64,000 nucleotides of DNA from Varroa destructor (Eukaryota > Arthropoda > Arachnida > Mesostigmata > Varroidae). The notes beneath the pieces are model-generated. The model worked only from the letters and a program-made list of their open reading frames with translations. It had not been told where the DNA came from and ran no database searches. Position numbers and translations under genes: made by a program. Within the stretch, counting starts at the first letter, position 1. Every line of letters begins with the position of its first letter. Positions 24,603 through 36,234 of the stretch are shown one piece after another. Where the stretch lies: contig NW_019211458.1 of NCBI RefSeq assembly GCF_002443255.2, forward strand, positions 20,105,509-20,169,508. The letters run 5' to 3'.

Positions 24603-25860
24603 GTGTTTCGTTTCGTGCTGGAAACATGCCGTTCGATGGAATGCTTAACGGCGATGTCGGACGCAAAAACTTGAAACATAAAGACTTAATCAGCTGTCCA
24701 CGGAACCGACTCGAGGAAGGGGAACAGGGGAAAAGAGACTATTTGGGTTCCTTGTGGGTCGCTCGTTTCGACAAGGCTGCGTTTGTCCCGAAAGCATTCG
24801 AGACGCGTATTTGTGCGTGTACCTGCCCGCATTACCATGCATCTCTCTGATTATATAATGCGATGTCGTATCGGTATACTGTTCGATGCGGTGATATTCG
24901 GCCATGTCCGAAGAGTTGGAGGTAGGTCTGATCTTCTGCCGACTGTTGTTCTTGTTCAGCTACCGTGGAGTCTGAACAAGCATGGATGGCTTTATAGTTA
25001 TCGACCGCAGACACAGCTTATGAAATGCCTTCTTTATTCTCCCACAACCGTTTCAGTTTCTGGCGCGTCCTTTGTAGCAGTTTGGTGCGAATACCATTCG
25101 CTTCGAAGTTATTTGCCCATTAGTGCCTCTATACGCCTTACTGTCTGGATGCTAGCGGCTGTGGTCGAATCCATACTCTTGCATCTGGTTACAGACTGGC
25201 TTCTGATTTCGACTCTGTTGAGCACTGTTCAGTTGTCAGAAGTGGCCAAGCTTGGTTTCTCTTTGCGCATCTTGTGTTCTACGAATATAATCGAATTGAA
25301 GATTTGACGCTCGCTTCGTTGCTTTCAAGATTATTGTTTCGTAGTCGCTTCTCTTACTATATAAATGCTGCAGACGGCTGACAAGAGCTACGATGTTCAT
25401 TGCCGCTTCTTCGGAATTGTGTGAAGAAACCGCACGAGATCGGCCGACTGATGGGACGAGCAACTGGCGAGCGGTGACGTTCCTGCATGTTTAGGGAGGC
25501 GCTTGTCCCCTGGCGCTGTTGTCGATAGTCGAAAGGAAGCAAAGACGTTGCCTGTTGTCGTGTGTTCGTTATTATTTAATATTGTCTGCGGCAGCATTGA
25601 CCGCACGCGATGGAAAACTTGTCGCTGCTAGACATTCGTTTGCTAGCTTCGTAGAATTATTTAGATGTAGCCACTAATATAGAGGCAATTTATATTGACT
25701 CATATCACGATGTTCTACTTCATTGGTCTGTTGTGTCGTCTGTATACTACTATGAATCGCTCACCCTCGCATAGATTAGACATTTAGTACAAGGAGGTTC
25801 GTAGCAAAGGTCAGGATCATTTTGACCTTTTCTGATTTTTTTTGTAGACAGAATAGAAGA
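24603..25860. other. GC-richer block, no assignable gene
   Basis: This stretch is less AT-rich than its surroundings and carries overlapping open frames on both strands. The longest is a plus-strand frame of 174 codons (24783-25307). Three minus-strand frames overlap between 25236 and 25606. None shows a domain, splice-site pattern or catalytic motif that I recognise. It may be the body of a decayed repeat following the tRNA-like head at 24.5 kb. I do not call a gene. Confidence 0.35.
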
Positions 25861-25868
25861 TGACATGC

Positions 25869-25920
25869 AAAAGCTTTCATGGGTGTCTAGCAGTGACACC
25901 TACTATATACGAAAGCTTTT
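25869..25920. repeat. nested two-tier hairpin
   Basis: The outer arms aaaagctttc (25869-25878) and gaaagctttt (25911-25920) enclose inner arms ggtgtc (25882-25887) and gacacc (25895-25900). Both tiers pair perfectly, giving an interrupted stem-loop of 52 bases. No neighbouring gene explains it. Confidence 0.6.
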
Positions 25921-28900
25921 CTACAGCGGATAATTTTCCCAGCGAGTAGATCGGACATGTATGATCGATCTTACGATAGACACTTTTGTAACAATACAAG
26001 TTCTCAATACGAATTAATGCTTGTCGCTTGATTTTACATTTACTCCGCTATGCAGTGCTCGATCAAATATTCTAGACGATCGAAATCGATCGGCTGCAGA
26101 AATGTATCCTATTTAATGGAAATAAATGATCGCTACATTTAGCTTTTTAATGAAGTGTTAGTTCGGTATATAGTCAGGAGCTTATTTGACGGAAAAATTG
26201 ATCCTTGACACGGCGCAAATTAACTCATTTCGACTTGAGAAACGTTTACTGCATGTTTCCCAGTAAGTTGCCTAAAGGTAAACAAAGATGGTCAATCATT
26301 AATTACTGTCAGTCTGGAGAATGGAGAACAAACCCTATCCTTGTGGGCTTAACGGATAATGTTCTTCAAAATAGCATCGATCACTGCCTATCGTCGATGC
26401 TGAATATCAGCACTCACGACCCGTGCAGAGTGATGCGTTGCATCGCCGCTATAGCCTAAATCGATAATGAGCGTCGGGTGTCCATTGTGTCAAAAGCGCG
26501 ACTTTGCAAGCGTTACTCTCGGCAACGAATCGATATGACGACCCTACATTATGATTAAGCTAAAGAGAGGAATTATTTCTTAACACCATTCGGATTTGGC
26601 TGGGCCTTCATGTTTTGTGTTTTGACATTGCTTTGACAGTTATCAAGTCGATGACCACTAGCAGAGAGAGGTTAAGCCATTCTATTCGGAGCGAGCTTCG
26701 CCCTTAACCGAAATAAGCTTCTTAACCTTCATCCTATAAATAACTATGAGGCAACGAGGCTAGTGGCTCCATTTGTCACGTCGTTTCGTGTTGAATTTCT
26801 ACTGAATAATATGAACATGGTCTGCAGATACCACGACAGGAAGAACTGCAATTAGGCTCCTCCAAATACAGGACTCCAGAAAAAGAAGTGAATACGTTTT
26901 ATTTTATTTTACTTTACTTTACTTCTTTTGTCAAATAGAATTAACGGTTCAGCTAAAAGGAAAAATTCAATTACTTGTTCTTGCTTCCAACTATCTAAAG
27001 AATTATATTAAAGTAATGCTTCTTGTGATACATGTACACTTTATTAAAATTTCGCTCCTCAATCTGACGCATTCAAAGTTTGTTACATCAAATCGAGTTT
27101 TTTTTAATGTTGTGACACATGAAGTTTCTATGAGTATACATGTTAAGCGTTACATGTGAACTATCTACTGTTAGGTAAGTTAATGGCCAATTTAACGCTT
27201 ACTAATTTCAGCATCGAATTATATATTGTTGTTTTTCTGACCGATGTGTTTATGTTTTTCATCCGCATTTTATGTTTATCCGTTGTACATAGATCCATAA
27301 TACGTTACTTCAGGTAATCAACGTATGGTTGAGGAAAAACAGTATGGATTTCATGTCAAATTATATACAAGAAACATATATTCATTGACGTTTTGATGTA
27401 CATAAAGTGAATGATTTTTAGTGACCTATTCCGTAAATTATCAGTGGTGCACTCGTGTGTTACCTTTAAGAATAGAGACATTTACCAAGTAGAGAACAAC
27501 GTTTGAATAAACATGGATTTAGGGAGTGAACTTACTGCCGAAGACGTACGTTAGCTAAATCCAGGTCGCCTTTATTAAATGTATACGAAAGGGTATATAC
27601 AAATACAAGCGTAGATCTCAAGCGGCGAGGTGCCCCCCATAAGAATAAAATTATAGATTTTGTCTGTATGAGCGACTTATTTTTATCAAATTATCTGACC
27701 CATTCGGCGAACCATTGTTTCCGGCTTCATGCATATAAATCATATTGTCATTGCGTAATTTGTAAAATAGCGTAATATCAGCGATTGTATGGAGCTCCTT
27801 TATTTCCGGTATGCCGTGTCTCCGTAGGCTGCGTCAAAATGTAAAAACTTAGTGTGCACTCTACTAATGGCTAAAACATGTTTGGTCTTTGTGGTAAGTT
27901 TTTGTATCGAATAGTTAGAATATAAAGGTTATCTGTTAGACACCTCGCAAAGTATCATGGCATGTGACCTGTTATTACTACGTCTGTCCAATAGAAAATA
28001 GATATCGTACAGATACCCAGTACTTTCCTTCTATTTTTTCCAAGTTCTTTTACCTCACATGTACGTTATATACCACACATCCTATAAACATTTTTATTCA
28101 ATCGTTTATGAAGCGCACGTTTATACCTCATGGATGTGGACTTTTAGGGATTTAGGTCTCTGCCTACATCAAGTTGCTAAGCATGAAAGCGCACCAGAAG
28201 GAAGACAACAGTCCTCGCTTATAGTATGCTTTTATTGTTTGTAACTTCAAAACTGCATAATGAAGAAGCTTCATCCTAGGCTACAACTGTCTTTGAAGCT
28301 AAATGTGTAAGAACGGCGTCATCAAAATGTTTACATTATTACTTAAACGTTGGTAATACTATATCATCTGTGGCAAATTTGAATCAAAACAACCTAAATC
28401 AAATTGCTTTTAGATATCGTAATGGGTGTGCATATAATACGCAGCTGTGCGTACTCGACGTTTCGTGTTTCGGCGCTTAATAGGGTTCGATTAACTTAAA
28501 ATAAATTATTTTATGTAACATTCTATCTATGAATACGTATACGTGTTGGGAGGACAGCATGGGAAGATGGGCCAAACCTCACGAAACACTATTTCTATAT
28601 TCGGCACTCTGCCTAAAGCTTTACAAGGAGACCTCAAAAAGCTATGAAAAATATTTTCAAGCTGAAAAATAGTAATTGTTAATTTGGCAGTATCAAGCAT
28701 GTGTGATAAACCTGCTGGGGTAGGGTCTTAGCCAAAAATCGTTTCTTGGTGCATTTGGTACCAATAGTATCCTTGAAGAATATACAACCCTTAAATAAAA
28801 TTAATTTACTGTTTCACCGTTTTCAAAATAACAAGAATCATAATTTATTTAGAAAAAAATGTCGTGGTATAGTGGTCCTCGATAGCGAGTTTATTCAGGA

Positions 28901-31900
28901 ATATTACCAACTCATGAAGATAGCTAGCCGAACAGTGCTTTTCATTCTGAGAGGCTCTCGTTATTAATTTTGTAAAACTATTCTATCTATGCGCTTTTGC
29001 AGTTTTTTTTTGAAATCGCTAGTTACGTATGTAGCACCAACAAAAAACTTTATCGCGTTATTAGTTGCAAGATGCAACAATTCTCAGGTTCAAACCCCTT
29101 TTTCTCATCTGGCCTTTATTCCCATTAGTTTTATGTATTGGCGTATGGGAAGAACTTATATGTTGGTGCTTAAAGGCAACTTCAGGCCATTTCCAATTTT
29201 CGACAGGTTCCACTTTCACACAAACAGGCTTCGGTTAGTGATAATGACGATAAAACATTCTGTTCAAGTGTAAAGCAGGTGCATATTTAGATAGCAGGAA
29301 TTTAGGTCTGCCTACAAATTAGCTAAATAGGTTTTCCCTTTTGCAGATGAGCTGCTGCTTATCAATAATTGATTTATTATTACCTGCACTGCCCGCTACT
29401 CTAATTATGACATCCATGCGAGCGGATTAGATGAACTGTAATACATGCCATCACTTTTTTCAACTATTTGTCGAAAAGTGGGAATTCTGCAAAAGCAAGC
29501 TTTACAACACCGCCAACACCAAGGACTAACCCTTTTCTTGACAAGCCCCACTTGGCTATTAAAGGTCACCAAAAATATCATAGCTAAAAATGCAGTTTAG
29601 CTTCTCAAGATAATAACATATACACTAACTGACGATTTGTTTTTCTGAAGAACAGTATTATTTATAATACACCTACAAGCACATCGGTTCATATGTTTGT
29701 TTTTATATTTAAATCAGGAAGAATTCACTTTGAAATCCATGTTGTTGGCCTAGGCATATATCAGTCTATGTTAGCCTAGGCGTATAAATTTGTTGAATAC
29801 TATTCAAGTGCTTTCTGGATGACCGTCAGTTAAGTGGTTCTCAGTGTTTCGTGGTCCCCTGGACTTGTGAATTCAGACTCGGAGAGAAACCATGAAGTAT
29901 TACCAACAGTTTTAACATACTCACCAAAATCCTTTCTAGGTTTTTAATCTTACCAGCAGCAAGACATTAGAGCAGGTTGTCTGAGTTTACAATTAACAAA
30001 AATGATGCTATGAAAAACAACATGGATTAACAGGAAAAAATCTGTACTGTCTCGAGACTTCATGCGATATCGCAGACTGTCTCTTAAAAAGGTAACGCTA
30101 AGAGGGATGGTTCAACAATGCAGTTATTTATATATATATATATATATATATAGACCTTCAATGTCACGACTACTTTTTATAGGTTACTACAGCCTGTATA
30201 GCGAAAACGTCAACGCTCTCTTCAACAATGATGGCACTCTCAATACCATGGTTCAAGTGAGAACGATAACTACAAGCGAGGCCACATAATAAATAAGGAG
30301 TATCAAACCATAAATTCGACAGAATTTACGGTATTATATGTATATATACTGACGTGTCCTTGTGTTCGACAATCCATGCAAGAGGTTGATTTGCCGACGC
30401 TTAGAGTTAATTCATAAGAAACTCAAATACATAGAATCTTACTCTGCAGGGCGATTCATTTTCCATCACGTGTACGAAGTGCTCTTTACGTACTTCATCC
30501 CCTTGGATAGCTCAAGTAGTCAATTTTAACGACTTTTCGAACATCAAGAGACGCTAGGATATATATTTAAACTTAGTTGATTATATAATGATAACATTTG
30601 GAATATGCTACATTGTAATATAAAAGCTTAATAGATTAATATAATGTATTTTTCATAGACCGCGTCAACCCAGATCGTAGAACTTGGGATATAAAAAGCG
30701 TAAAAAATTGCCCTCTGTATCTACGGAAAATCTGTCAAAACTTAGGTAAACGATCTGTATTGAACTGAAAATCCGTCTTCAGTTTATGACCAACTTCGAC
30801 CTGAAGTTTTTCTGTCACTAACGGTTCCGTACACTTTTCTATAAATTTTTGGGTCTACGAGTTGAAACTACAACATTGTTGTTGTCGAATCTAATCATTT
30901 TTCTCATATTCGTATGTTGCATACGTTTGGTCCAAATAGTAGACTGGAGGTCTATTGAGACCCCATCGAACAAAGCCAGCAAGTACTTATCAACGTTCTA
31001 CGTCCACGAGAGGCCTTGAATCAACACTAAGATTTGCACCGGCGTACAATAACCGAAGCAATAACCACAACACCCATGAAGACACCCTTGACCTATCTGA
31101 CTTGCAAGAAGAACAATGCTCTTTTACAGCAGAACATAATATGGAAAACTATTATAACTATCTAAGCCAGAAAATAGCCCAAAAAATTTAGGAAACTTCC
31201 TAAATTTAAAAAATCCAGATACTTCCGACTGTTTCTGTAAGGTAACGAAAAACATACCTCATATTATGAATGCCATTTTTAGGTGCAGAACAATTTTTTA
31301 GTTTAGTTTTGCAGTCGTTTATTTATACGCTTATGGCAGCGGCACATAGCTAAGACGAATAGCATGCTAACCCGATTAATACCAAATCATACTAGACAAA
31401 TAAAAGGGTACAAAAACCCATGATTTTATGATTTATCACTATTAAACTCTGTCATGTCCACATAAAGAGGCATTGCAATGTTGATGTGGTCAATATTTAA
31501 ACAGGGTGGCAACAAACGTCAAATGAAACCTTGTGTAACGGAGCTCTCAGGCAAGAATTCTGTTAGTCGCCATCGATATCTATCATCGTAAAAGCATAAA
31601 AACGCACGTATCACCGTAGCTAACACTTACATTGAGCAGACTCTTGACTTGAACAGCCAAAGGTACAATGCCTATAGAAGCCGGGCTAGATCTCCTAATA
31701 ATGGCCAATAAACAACAAGGAGACTTTAAGGACAATAGCCTAAGTTTAAGTACCGCATTCGAACGGGTCGTTTCGCAACTGGTTATCTAAAATCAGGACA
31801 GAGGTAAAATAAATATACAAGATCTCAAGAGTACATATATTAATTGCTGTTAGGAAATAACAGCAGCTGATTTTCAAGTATCGTTAACATAGTACTATTG

Positions 31901-33360
31901 AACTACACAACAACAAACAAAAATCATTAATATTAATTAAAAAGTGCCTAAGTTGACTTTTTCTCAAAACCTTAACTCGCAGTCAGCGCGCTACTGTGTA
32001 TATGCTCGATCAATCCATGTCTAAACTCCCTGTCCATTATTTTCTTTATTACTGGTACATGCATCATCCCAGAATGGCGTCCGGCGACAAAGTAGCCCAA
32101 TCTAAATAATCTAAGGTTCATTCCGAGACACAAGACATAGATTACGTTTTTACATAAGGTTTGTCATTTTATTCAATGATCAAACTCTTCACTTTCGTTT
32201 ATCGATAGAAATTCAATGCAATTATGGTAATTAATTGCAATATTGATCTTCCCCTAAATTGTCAATGGCTTTTAGTATATCTGCGGTATGAGTGTGTATT
32301 TATTTGAGGTTACAAGCGAAGAGTGCATTGTTTCACTTCTATTTGCCGTAGAAAAATATTTACATGTACATCATATTATCACCACGTTTTAATAGCAAAT
32401 ACTCTTAGAATGGGAATAATTACAGTAATTCAGCTCAACCTTTTTCAATAGTCATCACCTAATAATAAAGGTAGCAAGGTGAGATTTAAGAGCATAGGCA
32501 TCCACCGCCAGGATGGGTCTGATTTCTACAGAACTGATGGTCGCTTATGCTATTGTCTGCTTTTAGATATTTGGTAGTTAGATAAGGATCAGGAGAATTA
32601 CGTGCACTTTCCTGAGCCTCTACGGTTCTTGGTCTTTAGTTTACACATACATATTTACATAGATACACACAATCAACATAAGAATAATTTTCAAGTCGGC
32701 TATCGTAACGATTTTGGCGTTTACTGTTCCTTGAAGCGCTTCTAAAATAGATTCTTTGCTTCATTTTTCTATCCTAACGCAGACTACTCTTAGATAAACT
32801 ATGTGCCGCAAAACGCCGAACAAAAAAACATCTATCAATTATCAATCTATTAATATTTGAAGATAGTCTAAAGTATTTGTTAGTACTCTTGTCATCAAGC
32901 CGGGACATAGAAACACGTAAGAGTTCTTCGAAAACACTGACATTGACACTTGCACATACACACACATTGACCGTTGCCACTGTTACCGGCTTCTTTCATA
33001 ATACACATTTAAATTAAGTTGCTCTATTACTTTTCCCTAGCTAAAAATTATCATAGCACTTTTCACTCAGCAGCGTGACGTTGTCCACCTAAGCCTAATA
33101 TAGCAACAGTAGCAGCGCGTTCAGCCGCATTACGTCTTAGTTATTATTATTGCAGGTACATATTGACACGGAAAAAAAGTACTATTTTTCTATGGTTACA
33201 TCAACTGGAATGATTTCGTCGTAAATGTACAGTGTATTGTTGGCAGAATCCATTGAGAAAAACGAGCAACTCGCCAATAGCTTAAAACCGGAGGAACCGA
33301 AAGCAGACAAATCGGATTCCTCTTTCCATTGCTGATAAAAGAAATATATTGAAGCTTTTA
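25921..33360. other. non-coding, no gene seen
   Basis: Strongly AT-rich. It includes a (TA)n tract at 30129-30152, a 17-bp direct repeat with two mismatches (29744-29760 and 29770-29786), and a short palindrome at 31184-31207. A hydrophilic 78-codon open frame at 30955-31191 has no ATG at its start and no recognised relative. No RNA gene was identified. A B-box-like ggttcaaacccc at 29087 lacks an A box and a T-stem. Confidence 0.45.
30129..30152. repeat. (TA)n microsatellite
   Basis: About 12 TA units. Confidence 0.95.
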
Positions 33361-33364
33361 GGCA

Positions 33365-33613
33365 TCACCGGGAGGAAATGTTTATCGCAGCATCACCGGT
33401 TTCGCCTTCGGTGATGCCTTCCATGGCGGGCTTGATTTGAACTGGTGGCGCTTGTCCGACGCTGATCTCGGCTTGCAATCGTTGTCGAATTGACGTTTGT
33501 TGCTGAAGCGTTCGACGTGGCCTCTTCCGAGGCTCCTCGCGTTGCTGCGGATAGTCTGGTTGCCGATCGCGAGCAGCAGCGGCAATTCAGTGGTCGGACA
33601 GTGGTGCTGCGAC
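33365..33613 (-). CDS. candidate exon, reading frame uncertain
   Basis: A GC-rich island in AT-rich surroundings starts on the minus strand right after a good acceptor (cctgacatttcag, exon from 33613). Two minus frames are open from the acceptor, ending at about 33393 and 33382. The third has a TGA at 33587-33589 and then 73 open codons to TGA 33365-33367. That third frame is the most protein-like: it is hydrophilic and rich in Gln, Arg and Glu (REEPRKRPRRTLQQQTSIRQ), with an acidic end (EGITEGETG). Using it would need an acceptor downstream of the TGA. The plus strand is also open here and carries possible splice sites. It might belong to a transcript including the MANBAL-like exon 1 kb upstream, but no frame joins them cleanly. 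Confidence 0.3.
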
Positions 33614-33678
33614 CTGAAATGTCAGGTGGGAAAAACAAATTCAGCAAAGTGACGTTTAGGTTTCAGCGAAAATCATAA

Positions 33679-34320
33679 GCGCAAACTGATGAGCATGAAG
33701 GGGAGTCTTGGTATAGAATTCAAAAGCACACCGTGTGTATGTATGCTCTACGTCAATACAGAAAAAGACTGAAGACGGACGGAAATCCATAAATAGACTA
33801 AATTAGTTTTATTGTTTGCTTGATCCAGCCGATGAGCTCATTTTAAATTGATGGGTGACTTATCATGATCTGTAAGAAGTTTGCGGAATTAATAAGGAGC
33901 CACTGCTAGTCGATCTAAATCTCCATTTGATAGGTATTGCGGCAAAACATTTTCGGTATCATTTAAACGTTAGCTTCAGTAGTTCGATATGACTGCTCAA
34001 TGCACACTGCATCAGGGAAGTTAACGATTGGTTCTATTCTTATGAGCTTTAGTTAGCTCTAAAAAAATGATCCATAAAATACAGCGAAAGCCTTTTTCAT
34101 CAGCATTGTATATCTTAGGCTAGATCAAGGCCTTTTCGTATCCTTAGGACACGCACGAATAGTTCATTGAAAATTAATTTTGCCACCGATGAAATTGTCT
34201 TCAGAAATTATTGTCGTGGTCTTCTTCACAATTACTAGATATTGTTGAAGGACAGTTCAATTTAGAATAGTATCAATAATATCTGAAAAAATACAGTACA
34301 TTCTATGTCCTTATAAATCA
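33679..34320. other. non-coding, no gene seen
   Basis: AT-rich sequence between the exon-like block and the MANBAL-like gene, without coding signal. It would be an intron or 3' flank of the minus-strand genes. Confidence 0.5.
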
Positions 34321-34325
34321 ATCAT

Positions 34326-34331
34326 TTTATT
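34326..34331 (-). terminator. possible poly(A) signal, minus strand
   Basis: An AATAAA hexamer on the minus strand about 300 bases downstream of the MANBAL-like stop codon. The position is plausible, but the hexamer is common by chance in such AT-rich DNA. Confidence 0.25.
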
Positions 34332-34626
34332 GTGTGCAAAACGGTGAGTTCGAACTTCCCTGTATTAGCTACAATTTGTGTTTTAAATCGACAAATTTCG
34401 TAGGTCTGACGTGTCATTCCGCTATAAAAGCGCTGCAATCGAACGGGGCCTGTCAAACGGACGGCTAGCTATGCGAACCCAGAGTAATCTACTCGCATTG
34501 GGAAATAAAAGGCTTTAGCCGGTAAAAATATCCATGTTAATTACCTTATAATAGAGCTAGCTGTAAAATAACAGTCCGTGTTCGTATTCCCTTAGTCAAG
34601 GGTTTGTTTTCTATTACTCACAAATA

Positions 34627-34782
34627 TTACTGACCCTTATTTCTGGAGCCGGACGCCGCGAAGCCGACACAGATCAAACAGAGGATCTGAAACACTGCCG
34701 CAATACCGAGGCTCCAGTTGAGAAGCTGATCAAAAAAGGTTTCCGCTTTGACGAATAGCACCTCCTCAGTGATGGTTTCCAT
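34627..34782 (-). CDS. MANBAL-like (UPF0239) small single-pass membrane protein
   Basis: ATG at 34780-34782 to TAA at 34627-34629 gives 51 residues. A short acidic N-terminus (METITEEV) leads into FFDQLLNWSLGIAAVFQILC and a hydrophobic span of about 22 residues, ending in a small polar tail (SGSRNKGQ). The Phe-x-x-x-Leu-Leu, Gly, Ala-Val/Ile-Phe-Gln-Leu/Ile-x-Cys pattern matches the membrane segment of animal MANBAL (UPF0239 family), a small ER or membrane protein of poorly known role. Human MANBAL is longer, with a basic tail that is absent here. Two features stand out: a minimal ATG-TGA lies about 50 bases upstream in the likely 5' leader, and a consensus-like donor (gtgagt) lies only five bases after the stop. 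The match is from recall of the family pattern, so the name is tentative. Confidence 0.55.
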   Translation of the reverse strand: METITEEVLFVKAETFFDQLLNWSLGIAAVFQILCLICVGFAASGSRNKGQ

Positions 34783-34859
34783 CGCCACTCTTGTCCAGCT
34801 TGTCGCACTACGAACACAAACACGAATCACATAGACACTTCACGCTCGGCCTCACACCG

Positions 34860-35340
34860 AGCACGAACGAACTCTATGGGTGCTAGCCAGTTCATGGATG
34901 AATAGCTGGCCCAAAATGCGTTTGTTTTCAGTACTGCCTACACCGTTTTCTCGATTTGTTTCGCAATAGTTTCATTTAAACACTAAGTCGGTTTTACGGG
35001 ACGTAGCCATATAAACTTCCATCGTATACTGGTTCAATTCCATATCGGGGCGTATCTGTGGGGTTCGACGATGAGGTTAGAGAAAGGGGGAGAGAATGCG
35101 TTGTGATGTTTGAGTTGGTCTGGTCGTCGTGATGAGGCTCCCCCCAGAGTCTCCCCGTAATGAGAGTACATCAGTAGTCGGCGCCATTGAGGGTGCGCGC
35201 GCAGCGCAGCGGAGAACGTTCAAGTGGCTCCATCTAGCGACTACGTCGTGTGCTATAATCCCACGAGATGAAACTGGAAGGTGGGGTCGCGTTCGATTCA
35301 TCCTAGCGAACCTCACACATGATCGCTAATCTGCAGAGGT
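34860..35340. promoter_or_regulatory. CpG-containing putative promoter region
   Basis: This block lies just upstream of the minus-strand MANBAL-like exon. It is richer in CpG than its surroundings, with a GCGCGCGCAGCGCAGCGG-like core near 35190-35212. It contains open frames on both strands but none with a recognised domain. Position and composition suggest a promoter or first-exon region. No TATA box or initiator could be fixed. Confidence 0.3.
35225..35242 (-). promoter_or_regulatory. CTCF-like site
   Basis: Read on the minus strand the sequence is agtcgctagatggagcca. It resembles the core CTCF motif (C-x-x-x-TAGATGGCGC) with one core change, a in place of c. CTCF is a zinc-finger insulator protein conserved in arthropods. 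This is a motif match only. Confidence 0.25.
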
Positions 35341-36151
35341 GAAATGAAGAAAGCGTAGGATTGATAGGGAGAATGACTCGATAGAATTTTACATGGAGTA
35401 ACGGAACTCAACAGGCTAAGCAAGTTTGCAGATGGCTGAACTTGCACCGGTTAAAAAAAGACCTTATTAACTTGTAAGTTGTAATGGTGCAACCTGCCAG
35501 TATGGATCATAAGACTGAACAGTCATTTTTGAATTGTATGCCAACGTTATTACTTGCACCATTTAAACTTCAATTGAATTTAGCTGAGCTATTACCGTTA
35601 TTGTAGCCATATTCATAGGAATATCAAATTGTTCAGCAGTTGTCTAAATAGAGAAGAGTGAGGAGAAACAGCATCAGCTTTTTATTAGTAAAATGAACAT
35701 AGAGCTAGAGCATACATTCATTCACACAAGTTGTATAATGTATATATACAGTGTGAGGCATTAAAAATGTTTATGTTTCGTTTTAAAACGTGTAGCATAT
35801 ATATATATATATATAAGGTGATGTATCAAGAATTTTTCTTATGCTTTGTAACAAAACTTGTCTAATAAATAGCTATACTTATTAGACGGATAAAAAATTA
35901 AAGCACATACATTTTATCATTTACGGAATTTGTGTACTTATATATATATATATGTAGGCTGGTTAAGTGAGTCAGTAAACCAGCGATTATAATCCTTTCA
36001 ATATCACAGCGACTTTGATAAAACACAGAATTTTTTACTACTAACTTTTTAATGCAAAACATTGCGTCAAACGATACTGCTAAATGTAATCTTGTAGCGG
36101 AAATATACTTAAAAAAACCATCGTAACTGAAACATAAGGTTCAAAACAACC

Positions 36152-36173
36152 GATATATATATATATATGTATA

Positions 36174-36229
<56 letters not shown>

Positions 36230-36234
36230 CATAT
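36152..36234. repeat. long (TA)n microsatellite with CATA variants
   Basis: About 80 bases of TA units, interrupted by gtatatgc near 36169-36176 and ending in three TACATA-type units. Confidence 0.97.

Noticed and set aside
24783..25307. Plus-strand 174-codon open frame
   Set aside because: Hydrophobic without clear helices, overlapped by open minus-strand frames, no ATG context or splice signals, no family.
29087..29098. B-box-like ggttcaaacccc suggesting a tRNA
   Set aside because: No A box at the right distance and no T- or acceptor stem.
34326..34331. tttatt as a firm poly(A) signal
   Set aside because: Kept only as a low-confidence feature, because such hexamers are frequent in this AT-rich DNA.
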